DNA of 64,000 nt, from positions 20,136-84,135 of the forward strand of contig JAUXRX010000059.1 in assembly GCA_030681645.1 (NCBI GenBank), in the 5' to 3' direction. The notes beneath the pieces were generated by a model, which was not told the origin of the DNA, searched no databases, and was given only the letters and a program-made list of their open reading frames with translations. This DNA is from Archangium sp. Its GTDB lineage: Bacteria; Myxococcota; Myxococcia; Myxococcales; Myxococcaceae. Each line of letters opens with the position of its first letter. Position 1 is the stretch's first letter. Positions 1 to 6,823 of this stretch are shown here, piece after piece. Made by a program: the position numbers and the translations under genes.

Positions 1-1
1 C

Positions 2-499
2 GCCGAGCAGTTCGGCGGCCCGAAGGTGCAGCGCCCCGAAGGCGAAGCGTGGCTCGAGGAGCGCCGCGCGGTGTTCGTGACGCTCAAGCGCGACGGTGAG
101 CTGCGCGGCTGCGTCGGCCAGCTCGCCGCGCGCTTCACCCTCTACGAGGCGGTGCGCGAGGCGGCCACCTCGGCGGCGTTCCGCGACAGCCGCTTCTTCC
201 CCCTGCGCCCGGAGGAGCTGGCCTTCCTGCAGCTCGAGGTCTCCGTGCTCTCGCCGCTCGAGCCGCTCGAGGTGACGGACGAAGAAGACCTGCTGCGCAA
301 GCTGCGCCCGGGGGTCGACGGAGTGGTGCTCAGCCACCAGTTCCGCTCGGGCCTGTTCATCCCCGAGATGTGGAAGCAGCTGCCCGAGAAGCGCGACTTC
401 GTCACCCTGCTCAAGCGCAAGGCCGGGCTGCCGCCGGCCTGGGTGCCGGGCACGAAGGTCGAGCGCTTCACCGCCGAGCACTGGGAGGAGCGGGCGTGA
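2..499 (+). CDS. amrA: AMMECR1-domain protein, 5' end cut by window
   Basis: The reading frame is open from base 2, so the gene begins outside the window; 165 codons are visible. The translation matches the AMMECR1 domain: LKRDGELRGCVGQL near the start, then a core with SRFFPLRPEEL, VSVLSPLEPL and GVDGVVL, and near the end FIPEMWKQLPEKRDF. The family role is unsettled. In many bacteria and archaea it sits with a MEMO-like protein and a radical SAM enzyme (the AmmeMemoRadiSam set). The next gene is that radical SAM partner and starts inside this stop codon (GTGA overlap), so the two are cotranscribed; the MEMO partner may lie upstream. Confidence 0.9.
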   Translation, partial: AEQFGGPKVQRPEGEAWLEERRAVFVTLKRDGELRGCVGQLAARFTLYEAVREAATSAAFRDSRFFPLRPEELAFLQLEVSVLSPLEPLEVTDEEDLLRKLRPGVDGVVLSHQFRSGLFIPEMWKQLPEKRDFVTLLKRKAGLPPAWVPGTKVERFTAEHWEERA

Positions 500-1566
500 G
501 CTCGCACCCGGGAAAGTGGTGGCACCGCCTCGAGGACGGGCGCGTGCAGTGCGACCTGTGCCCTCGCGACTGCAAGCTGCACGAGGGGCAGCGGGGCTTC
601 TGCTTCGTGCGCGCGAATGAAGGCGACCAGATGGTGCTCAAGACGTACGGGCGCTCGTCGGGCTTCTGCGTCGACCCCATCGAGAAGAAGCCGCTGGCCC
701 ACTTCTACCCGGGCAGCAGCGTGCTCTCGTTCGGTACCGCGGGCTGCAACTTGGGGTGCCGCTTCTGCCAGAACTGGGACATCTCGAAGGCCACCCAGTG
801 GGACAAGCTGGCTGATCAAGCCACGCCCGAGGCCATCGCCGCGCGGGCCAAGCAGCTCGGCTGCAGGTCGGTCGCGTTCACCTACAACGACCCGACCATC
901 TTCGCGGAGTACGCGTACGACGTGGCGCAGGCCTGCCACGAGGTGGGCGTCAAGACGGTGGCCGTCACCGCCGGCTACATCCACGCCGAGCCGCGGCGCG
1001 AGCTGTACGGCGTGATGGACGCGGCCAACGTCGACCTGAAGGCCTTCACCGAAGATTTCTACCAGCGCATCACCTTCGCCCACCTGCAGCCGGTGCTGGA
1101 GACGATCGAGTACCTGGTGAAGGAAGCGAAGGTGTGGACCGAGCTGACCACCCTGGTCATCCCCGGGCACAACGATTCCGAGGCGGAGCTGAGGAAGCTC
1201 GCGGAGTGGGTGGTGGAGAAGCTGGGCCCCGGCGTGCCGCTGCACTTCTCGGCGTTTCACCCCGACTTCAAGATGCTCAACGTGCCGGCCACGCCGCCTC
1301 AGACGCTCAAGCGCGCGCGGCGCCTCGCGATGGAGGCGGGGCTGCACCACGTCTACACGGGCAACATGCACGACGTGGAAGGCGACACCACGTACTGCCA
1401 GGCCTGCAGGGAGCCGTTGATCATCCGCGACTGGTACGAGGTGCTCGAGTACCGCGTCACCGCCGAGGGCAGGTGCCCGAGCTGCGCCGCGAGCCTCGTG
1501 GGCCACTTCGACGACAAGCCCGGCGCGTGGGGCCGGCGCCGTCAGCCGGTGGTGATGGCGGGCTGA
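496..1566 (+). CDS. amrS: AmmeMemoRadiSam-system radical SAM enzyme
   Basis: 356 aa from a GTG that overlaps the amrA stop; this start is chosen because it removes an unrelated N-terminal extension and restores the family start (SSHPGKWW). Cys84-x3-Cys88-x2-Cys91 is the radical SAM motif that binds the SAM-coordinated 4Fe-4S cluster. Cys19/22/26 (CDLCPRDC) near the N terminus and two CxxC pairs near the C terminus (CQAC, CPSC) suggest further metal binding, which is typical of the family. The substrate is not known from sequence. The last codons lie inside a 45-bp direct repeat whose second copy is at 2801-2845, so the 3' end was duplicated when the next gene was inserted. Confidence 0.9.
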   Translation: MSSHPGKWWHRLEDGRVQCDLCPRDCKLHEGQRGFCFVRANEGDQMVLKTYGRSSGFCVDPIEKKPLAHFYPGSSVLSFGTAGCNLGCRFCQNWDISKATQWDKLADQATPEAIAARAKQLGCRSVAFTYNDPTIFAEYAYDVAQACHEVGVKTVAVTAGYIHAEPRRELYGVMDAANVDLKAFTEDFYQRITFAHLQPVLETIEYLVKEAKVWTELTTLVIPGHNDSEAELRKLAEWVVEKLGPGVPLHFSAFHPDFKMLNVPATPPQTLKRARRLAMEAGLHHVYTGNMHDVEGDTTYCQACREPLIIRDWYEVLEYRVTAEGRCPSCAASLVGHFDDKPGAWGRRRQPVVMAG

Positions 1567-1569
1567 GGC
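1525..1569. repeat. Direct repeat A, left copy (end of amrS)
   Basis: 45 bp matching 2801-2845 at 44 of 45 positions. It contains the last codons and stop of amrS and, read on the other strand, the C-terminal codons of the NnrS-like gene. Together the copies bracket the lipoprotein gene at 1676-2737. Confidence 0.92.
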
Positions 1570-1675
1570 CGAGGCACGGCTCACTGAGCTCGGCGTCGCG
1601 CTCCCCTCGCGAGGTGAGCGGCGAGATTCCCGGGCTGAGGACCTGATCACTTCTGAGTCTGGTGCTTCGAACAGG

Positions 1676-2737
1676 CTAAGGAACGCCGTACAGCTCGTTC
1701 CAGGCGCCGCCGAAGAGGTAACCGCCGTCGGGCGCACGAGGGGAACTGCCTCCCGCCTGCGTCGAGCTGTGTGAGCTGTCGCCATTGCCCGCGTCGATCG
1801 AGGTGAAGAGCCGGTGGCTGCCGTTCCACGGCCGCGCGCCCGCTTCGATTCGTTGCGGAGCACCGGGCAGCTGCAGCACGCCGAAGGCCGACAGGTGCCC
1901 CGGGTGCTGCGGGTCGACGCTGTGCGTGAAGCCCCACTGGCGATCGGGTGGGGTGAGCGAAGCCTGGCTGAGCCACGCCTGGTTGGTGTCGAGCGGGCCT
2001 GACAACATCACCGCGCGCGCGACGGGGCGCACCTTCGCGATCACCCCCGCGGTGCTGGCCCCGTGGCTGATGCCAGAGATGATGATCCGGTCCCACCGCG
2101 GCTTGCCGTCGACGATGAAGAACTGCCAGTCGCCCTTCGAGTTGAGCGCCTGCAGCCGTTGCAGCATGCGCACCACCCGCACCTCGATGCTGTCGGGGGG
2201 CTTGATGTCGATGACGCTGGTGCGATCCACGCCGTCGAAGGCCTCGAGCCTGCAGCCGCCGATGTCGGCGCCGCAGTTGCCCACGCCGTAGTCCGATACG
2301 TAGCAGGGGCCGATGACGTGAAAGCCGCGCGCCGCGAGGAAGTCGCCGTGCGCGGTCGAGCCGCAGGTGGCCGGTGCGCCCGCCCCGTGCAGATAGACCA
2401 CCAGCAGGCCCGTCGAGGGCACCCGGGTGTCCAGCGCTGCCACCTCGTTGCCCATCGCCCGCCCCGCGTCCGCATCAGCCGACGCGGCGGTGAACTGAAA
2501 GCGGTAGAGCTGGGGGTTCGAGCGGTCCACCACCAGCACGCCCGCGTCGGCGGGGCCGGCGTCGGGCCCGCCGGCGTCGAGGTCTCCAGCGTCGGTCGCG
2601 CCGGCGTCGAGGTCTCCAGCGTCCGGACTGGCTCCTGCGTCGATCGACTCACCTGCATCGAGGCTGGCGTCAGGTTCACTGACGAGGGCCGGCCCACATG
2701 CGGTGAGCGCCAGGCTCAGCAGGAGGAGTCGTGACAT
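1676..2737 (-). CDS. Asp/Ala-rich lipoprotein with alpha/beta-hydrolase fold
   Basis: 353 aa. The N terminus MSRLLLLSLALTACG is a lipoprotein signal with Cys14 as lipidation site. A stretch of repeated DAG triplets (about residues 20-70) forms a spacer, as is common in myxobacterial surface lipoproteins. The rest resembles an esterase/hydrolase: YLHGAGAP near the start, then GISHGAS with the nucleophile in a G-x-S-x-G elbow, and a late His region (NGSHRLF). Substrate is unknown. The gene stands alone between direct repeats A (1525-1569 and 2801-2845), so it seems to have been inserted between the convergent amrS and NnrS-like genes. It could be a secreted polymer or ester hydrolase; only the fold and location are well supported. 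Confidence 0.75.
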   Translation of the reverse strand: MSRLLLLSLALTACGPALVSEPDASLDAGESIDAGASPDAGDLDAGATDAGDLDAGGPDAGPADAGVLVVDRSNPQLYRFQFTAASADADAGRAMGNEVAALDTRVPSTGLLVVYLHGAGAPATCGSTAHGDFLAARGFHVIGPCYVSDYGVGNCGADIGGCRLEAFDGVDRTSVIDIKPPDSIEVRVVRMLQRLQALNSKGDWQFFIVDGKPRWDRIIISGISHGASTAGVIAKVRPVARAVMLSGPLDTNQAWLSQASLTPPDRQWGFTHSVDPQHPGHLSAFGVLQLPGAPQRIEAGARPWNGSHRLFTSIDAGNGDSSHSSTQAGGSSPRAPDGGYLFGGAWNELYGVP

Positions 2738-2800
2738 GGGCGTGAACCTAGCCCAGCTCTCCAACACGACGGCGCGGCTGCAGCAGTGCGGTTGCGGGTT

Positions 2801-2845
2801 GCGTGGGGCCGGCGCCGTCAGCCCGTGGTGATGGCGGGCTGAGGC
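2801..2845. repeat. Direct repeat A, right copy (end of NnrS-like gene)
   Basis: 44/45 identical to 1525-1569. This copy holds the stop (complement of 2818-2820) and final codons of the NnrS-like gene. It also holds an orphan copy of the amrS end, including its TGA at 2840-2842. Read without the insert, amrS and the NnrS-like gene would converge with an overlap of about 25 bp. Confidence 0.92.
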
Positions 2846-3939
2846 TGGCCCTGCGCCGGGGCGCGCGGAGCCCGCGCCACCGCGAGCGCGGTGCTGCCGA
2901 GGAAGAGCACGATGGCCGCGGTGTTGCCCCACGAGCCCGCGCGGCGCAGCGCCTCCTCGCCGAGCAGGTCGCCTGTCAGTCTCAGCGCGAGCGAGGCGTG
3001 CAGCAGGCCGAGGTGCACGTAGAAGCGCGCGTGGAAGGGCACGCGCACGCCCAGCACCGCGGGGACGATGATCGGCGCGTGGCCGAAGATCATCGAGAAC
3101 ACGAAGCCCACGAAGGTGGCGTGCAGGATCGCGTCGTAGTGAGGGCCCGCCAGCGGGTTTCCAAAGGCCAGGCCCAGCCCGCCCGCGAGCGCCAACCAGC
3201 CGTAGCCCGACAGCAGCGCCAGGGCGATGAAGCGCACCAGGTCGTGTTGGCGCACGGTGTGACGGGCGATGTCGAAGCGCAGCAGCCAGGCCGCGAGGCC
3301 CAGCTCTCCGGCGGCGAGCACCCGCATCCCCAGGTCGCGCTGCCACCGTGTCAGCAGGGCGCCCGTCACCATCAGCCCCAGCGCCGCCACGAAGAGGGCC
3401 ACCGCTCGCGTGGAGCGGGGGAGCACCCGGGTCAGCTCGAGCCGCTCGGCGGCGATGGTGCCCACCAGGAAGACCACCCAGAGCACCACCACCTCGAACA
3501 CGGGCCGGCCCAGGGCGAGCAGCACGTTGCCGGCGAGCCAGCTCAGCGCCGCGAGCACCAGCACGCCGTGGTGAAGCAGGGGCGAGCTCAGCAGCACCCG
3601 CACCAGCACCACCACCACCACCGCGCTGCCCGCGCTCAGCAGCCCCGCGCCCACCAGCGGCCGGCCGACGATCAGCGCCACGGCGCCCGCGCCACACAGC
3701 AGCGGCGCGGAGAAGGCCCAGGCCGCGCGCGCCGCGACCGCGCGCTCGAGGGAGATCACCGTGCCCAGGAAGCCGCTCACCATCAGCGGACCGTGGGCCA
3801 TCGCGTCCATCGGCGCGCTCACGGCGCCGAGGCGGCTGAGCCCGGTCCACAGCCCGGCGATCAGCGCGCCCGCGCCCAGCAGCAGCAACGGCACGCGCCG
3901 CGCGTGAAGCCCCGGCGCTCTGTGCGCTTCGGCGCCCAT
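2818..3939 (-). CDS. NnrS-like polytopic membrane protein
   Basis: 373 aa, almost entirely hydrophobic with about 12 predicted membrane segments. HGPLMVSGFLGTVISLERAV near the N terminus and the His-bearing segment around DAILHATFVGF...FGHAPIIVP resemble the NnrS family of heme/copper membrane proteins linked to nitric-oxide stress. The start is the ATG that overlaps the stop of the DUF2249 gene (ATGA), and the RIC-type gene lies two genes upstream, which supports the nitrosative-stress reading. It is the last gene of a four-gene minus-strand operon. The last codons lie in direct repeat A. The family call rests on pattern only; another His-rich membrane family is possible. Confidence 0.62.
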   Translation of the reverse strand: MGAEAHRAPGLHARRVPLLLLGAGALIAGLWTGLSRLGAVSAPMDAMAHGPLMVSGFLGTVISLERAVAARAAWAFSAPLLCGAGAVALIVGRPLVGAGLLSAGSAVVVVVLVRVLLSSPLLHHGVLVLAALSWLAGNVLLALGRPVFEVVVLWVVFLVGTIAAERLELTRVLPRSTRAVALFVAALGLMVTGALLTRWQRDLGMRVLAAGELGLAAWLLRFDIARHTVRQHDLVRFIALALLSGYGWLALAGGLGLAFGNPLAGPHYDAILHATFVGFVFSMIFGHAPIIVPAVLGVRVPFHARFYVHLGLLHASLALRLTGDLLGEEALRRAGSWGNTAAIVLFLGSTALAVARAPRAPAQGQPQPAITTG

Positions 3940-4169
3940 CAGCCGGCTCGACCGACCTGCACCCGCCACACCTCGGGGCCGCTCTCGAGGTAGCTCCACA
4001 CGAGCTGGCCGGGCCGCTCGGCCTGCAGCTGGTAGTAGAGCGGCTTCGGGTCGTGGTCGTTCACCAGCTCGAACGCCCCGCCGGGGGCGAGCGCGTCGAA
4101 GGTGCTGAAGATGAGCGGGTGCCGCTCGCGCGGAATGATGGTGCGGACGTCGACGGTGTTTCGGTTCAT
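3939..4169 (-). CDS. DUF2249 domain protein
   Basis: 76 aa, a full single domain. The translation has the family signature: DVRTIIPRERHPLIFSTFDAL, then GGAFELVNDHDPKPLYYQL and a final WSYLESGPEVWRV strand. DUF2249 proteins are small, share a fold with SirA/TusA-type proteins, and often sit next to hemerythrin or RIC genes and denitrification genes; their biochemical job is not established. It lies 22 bp after the SufT-like gene and overlaps the NnrS-like start by ATGA, so it is the third gene of the operon. Confidence 0.85.
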   Translation of the reverse strand: MNRNTVDVRTIIPRERHPLIFSTFDALAPGGAFELVNDHDPKPLYYQLQAERPGQLVWSYLESGPEVWRVQVGRAG

Positions 4170-4191
4170 GGCGGTGCTCCTGGTGGTTGGT

Positions 4192-4491
4192 TCACGGCTC
4201 GCCGCCGAGTTGGCGGCGGGCCTCGGGGGACATGCGCTCGGGCGTCCACGGCGGCTCGAAGACGAGCTCCACGTCGGCGTGGCGTACGCCCGGCACCATC
4301 GACTCGACGGCGGTGCGGGCGTCTTCGACGATCGCCTCGCCCAGCGGGCAGGCGGGGCTGGTCATGGTCATCACCACCCGCGCGCGATCGCCCTCGCGCG
4401 ACGTCTCGTACACCAGGCCCAGGGACACCACGTCGACCCCCAGCTCGGGGTCGAGCACGGCGCGCAGCGCTCGCAGCACCTCGAGGTCCAT
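4192..4491 (-). CDS. MIP18/SufT-like Fe-S assembly protein (DUF59)
   Basis: 99 aa. LRAVLDPELGVDVVSLGLVYE followed by VMTMTSPACPLGEAI is the MIP18/PaaD/SufT pattern; the conserved Cys sits in SPACPLG. Such proteins help deliver or mature Fe-S clusters. The start is the ATG overlapping the stop of the upstream RIC gene; a longer frame exists but would overlap RIC heavily. Its place directly after RIC fits a shared task in repairing Fe-S centres after nitric-oxide or oxidative damage. Confidence 0.85.
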   Translation of the reverse strand: MDLEVLRALRAVLDPELGVDVVSLGLVYETSREGDRARVVMTMTSPACPLGEAIVEDARTAVESMVPGVRHADVELVFEPPWTPERMSPEARRQLGGEP

Positions 4492-5162
4492 CACGCCACC
4501 GGGAAGCGCGGCCGGAGCACGTGGTTCTCGAGGTGCACGCTCTCGAAGGTCCGGGCCTCGAGCTGCTCCAGCTCGGAGAAGAGGGCGCGGTAGCTCCTGC
4601 ACGCCCAGTCGGGCAGCGCGAAGCCGTCGCTCGCGGCGCGGATCCGCTCGAGCAGGGCCGCCACTGCGCGGTGCTCAGCCACCATCGCCTCGAGCTGCTG
4701 CCGCACCGCCGCGGGGTCCGCCGGCTGCGTCGCGAGCAGGGGAGAGAGCGAGCGCGCCTCGGCCTCGAGGTGCGGCACCAGCGTGGCCTCGAGCTCTTCC
4801 ACCGCCGTCTGCAGCTCACGCAGCTTCGGGTTGTGCTCGCCGTGCACCCGGCTCACCTTCACCGCGAGGGTGCGGGCGAAGGGGATCGCGCGGAGGAGAG
4901 CGTCGTGGTTGGCGAGGATGCGCTCGACCAGCTGAGGGGTGCTCAGCGCGCGCAGCTCGACCGGGGGCGAGCCGGCTCTCGAGGCGATGGCCTCGTTCAG
5001 CTCGCGGACCAGCAGGTCGAGGTCCACCTGCTTCGACTGCGCCGCCTGCTCGAGGCTGAGGTCGCCCCGGCAGCAGAAGTCGATGCGGTGGCGCTGAAAG
5101 ACCTCCGCGGTCTCGGAGTGGTCGAGCACGACATCGGCGACGGTCTGGTAGCGTTCGAGCAT
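4491..5162 (-). CDS. ric: RIC-type di-iron Fe-S cluster repair protein (YtfE/ScdA family)
   Basis: 223 aa, the usual length for the family. The N-terminal ScdA_N segment ends in IDFCCRGD, the hallmark Cys-Cys motif. The remainder is a hemerythrin-like four-helix bundle with spaced His/Glu ligands (NHDALL, HGEHNP, HLEAE, AEHRAV, HLENHVL). RIC proteins repair Fe-S clusters damaged by nitric oxide or peroxide. This is the first gene of the operon ric / SufT-like / DUF2249 / NnrS-like, transcribed leftward from a 148-bp divergent region shared with the 5-FCL gene. That region carries a small palindrome just upstream of the start (see 5176). Confidence 0.92.
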   Translation of the reverse strand: MLERYQTVADVVLDHSETAEVFQRHRIDFCCRGDLSLEQAAQSKQVDLDLLVRELNEAIASRAGSPPVELRALSTPQLVERILANHDALLRAIPFARTLAVKVSRVHGEHNPKLRELQTAVEELEATLVPHLEAEARSLSPLLATQPADPAAVRQQLEAMVAEHRAVAALLERIRAASDGFALPDWACRSYRALFSELEQLEARTFESVHLENHVLRPRFPVA

Positions 5163-5175
5163 GCGCTCTCACAGA

Positions 5176-5188
5176 GCATGTTTCATGC
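5176..5188. promoter_or_regulatory. Candidate operator upstream of ric
   Basis: GCATGTTTCATGC is a perfect 5-3-5 inverted repeat 13 bp upstream of the ric start codon. The 9-mer TGTTTCATG inside it recurs at 5235-5243, and a partial copy (TGTTTCAAT) follows at 5245-5253. Repeated sites in a short divergent region fit a regulator such as an NsrR-type or Crp/Fnr-type repressor or activator, but the sequence does not match either consensus well enough to name it. Confidence 0.35.
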
Positions 5189-5310
5189 CGAGCCTGAGTC
5201 GGGAGTGCCACCTCCCTCTTTGGTTCGGGATGCGTGTTTCATGGTGTTTCAATAGAGAACTTTCGAAGTGCGGCGGGACAGCGGCGGCCTGCGCAATTAC
5301 ATTGGCTCCC

Positions 5311-5946
5311 ATGTATTCGTCCCCCGCCTGCCTGGCGCATGAGTTCGAGCCCGGATCCACCGACCCGCAGCAGACGCTCGACGTGGCGCGCTGGCGCAAG
5401 GCCCAGCGCGAGCGGCTGCTCGCCGAGCGCCGCGTGCTGCACGCGACGGGCACGCAGGCTGCCGCTGCGGCCATCGCGGTGCGGCTCGACGCGCTGCTCG
5501 ACGAGCGCTTCGGCCCGGTCTCGGGGCTGATTCTCTCTGCCTGGTGGCCCATCAAGGGCGAGCTCGACCTTCGCTTCTGGCTGACCGACCTGGTGGCGCG
5601 CGGCGCGCGGGTGGCGTTGCCGGTGGTGGTCGAGCGCAACGCCCCCCTTCACTTCCGGGCGTGGACGCCTTCGACCCGCATGGAGCGGGGGGTGTGGAAC
5701 ATCCCCGTGCCGGCGGAAGGCGAAGCGCTTCACCCGCAGGTCACCCTGGCGCCGCTGGTCGGCTACGACGATGCCCGGTACCGGCTGGGCTACGGCGGTG
5801 GCTACTTCGACCGCACGCTCGCCGCGCGCGTGCCCTGCCCGCTGGCCGTCGGCGTGGGGCTGGCCTCGGCCCGCCTCGCCACCATCTATCCCCAGCCGCA
5901 CGACGTCCCCATGGACGTGGTCGTCACCGAAGAAGGGCGGCCGTGA
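5311..5946 (+). CDS. 5-formyltetrahydrofolate cyclo-ligase
   Basis: 211 aa. The C-terminal motif RYRLGYGGGYFDRTLA is the family's nucleotide/folate site, and VSGLILSAWWPIKGELDLR matches the central substrate strand. The enzyme converts 5-formyl-THF to 5,10-methenyl-THF using ATP in the cytosol. I chose the ATG at 5311; longer in-frame starts exist upstream but run into the ric promoter region. The stop overlaps the GTG of the MarR-type gene by four bases, so the two are cotranscribed. The short N-terminal stretch before VARWRKAQRERLL is slightly longer than in most homologues. Confidence 0.9.
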   Translation: MYSSPACLAHEFEPGSTDPQQTLDVARWRKAQRERLLAERRVLHATGTQAAAAAIAVRLDALLDERFGPVSGLILSAWWPIKGELDLRFWLTDLVARGARVALPVVVERNAPLHFRAWTPSTRMERGVWNIPVPAEGEALHPQVTLAPLVGYDDARYRLGYGGGYFDRTLAARVPCPLAVGVGLASARLATIYPQPHDVPMDVVVTEEGRP

Positions 5947-6425
5947 AACGCCCGAAGCCGGACACGACCGCCGTGCTCGACGGGCTGCGCCGGGTGGTGA
6001 AGGCGCTGCGCGAGAATTCGCGCGCCGCCGAGCAGACGCTGGGCATCAGCGGGGCCCAGCTCTTCGTGCTCGACGCGTTGTCCGGCGAGCAGGGGCTCTC
6101 GTTGAGCGAAGTGGCCGCCCGCACCCGCACCCACCAGAGCAGCGTGTCAGTGGTGGTGAGCCGGCTGGTGAGCGCGGGGCTGGTGCGGCGGGTGCGGGCG
6201 GGCGACGACGCCCGGCGCCTCGAGCTGCGCCTCACCGCGCGGGGCCGCGCGCTGCGCTCGAAGGCACCCCAGGCCGCCCAGCACGGGCTCATCGACGCGG
6301 TCGAGCGCCTGCCTGCCCCGCAGCGCCGCGCGCTCGCCGAGGCGCTGGGCCGCGTCTGCGCCCTGATGGACCTGCCTCGCACGGCCCCGGCCATGTTCTT
6401 CGAAGAAGCGCGGCGCCATGAGTGA
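5943..6425 (+). CDS. MarR-family transcriptional regulator
   Basis: 160 aa from a GTG overlapping the previous stop. The winged helix is clear: LSLSEVAARTRTHQSSVSVVVSRL is the recognition helix region, followed by GLVRRVRAGDDARRLELRLT as the beta wing with the conserved Asp-Ala-Arg-Arg. The N- and C-terminal helices would form the dimer. MarR proteins usually sense small phenolic or oxidant ligands; the target is unknown. It overlaps the next gene's start by eight bases. No unmistakable palindrome is seen in the short upstream region. Confidence 0.88.
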   Translation: MKRPKPDTTAVLDGLRRVVKALRENSRAAEQTLGISGAQLFVLDALSGEQGLSLSEVAARTRTHQSSVSVVVSRLVSAGLVRRVRAGDDARRLELRLTARGRALRSKAPQAAQHGLIDAVERLPAPQRRALAEALGRVCALMDLPRTAPAMFFEEARRHE

Positions 6426-6801
6426 ACCGGTGCCGGTCGCGCTCCAGATTCGCGACTCGGCCCGCGCGCCGACCGCGGCCACCCTCGAGGTGCAGGTGCT
6501 CGCGCCCGGCGCGCGGCTGCAGCGGCTCGCCTTCAGGCTGGTGGTGGCCTGGGGCCTGGCGCTGTTCTCCCTCTTCATTCCGCTGCTCCACTTCGTGTTG
6601 GTGCCGGGCTTCCTGCTCGCGGGGCCCGTGCTGGCGTGGCTCGCGGGGCGCGCGACGGTGCGGGTGATCAGCACCAGCGTGGCGTGCCCGAAGTGCACCG
6701 GGGCCGCGGCGATCGAACCGGACACCACCGGCTGGCCGGCGGCGATGCGGTGCCTTGCCTGCGGCACCACCTTCTCGGCGGTTCCCTCGGCGGCGGGCTG
6801 A
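6418..6801 (+). CDS. Small membrane protein with zinc-ribbon tail
   Basis: 127 aa. One hydrophobic block (about residues 38-80, probably two membrane helices) is followed by a cytosolic or exposed CPKC...CLAC pair (about residues 94 and 115) typical of a zinc ribbon. I recognise no named family. It starts inside the MarR gene (8-bp overlap) and is followed 22 bp later by the next gene, so all belong to one transcript. The ribbon may only be structural. Confidence 0.6.
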   Translation: MSEPVPVALQIRDSARAPTAATLEVQVLAPGARLQRLAFRLVVAWGLALFSLFIPLLHFVLVPGFLLAGPVLAWLAGRATVRVISTSVACPKCTGAAAIEPDTTGWPAAMRCLACGTTFSAVPSAAG

Positions 6802-6823
6802 AGTCTCCGCTACGGTTGCTTCC

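Noticed and set aside
142..1863. 573-codon open frame on the minus strand across amrA/amrS
   Set aside because: Antisense shadow of two well-supported genes; Arg/Ala/His-rich composition without domain signals.
2521..2700. Short GC-rich tandem repeats in the lipoprotein gene
   Set aside because: They code for Asp-Ala-Gly linker triplets, a common protein spacer rather than a DNA element.
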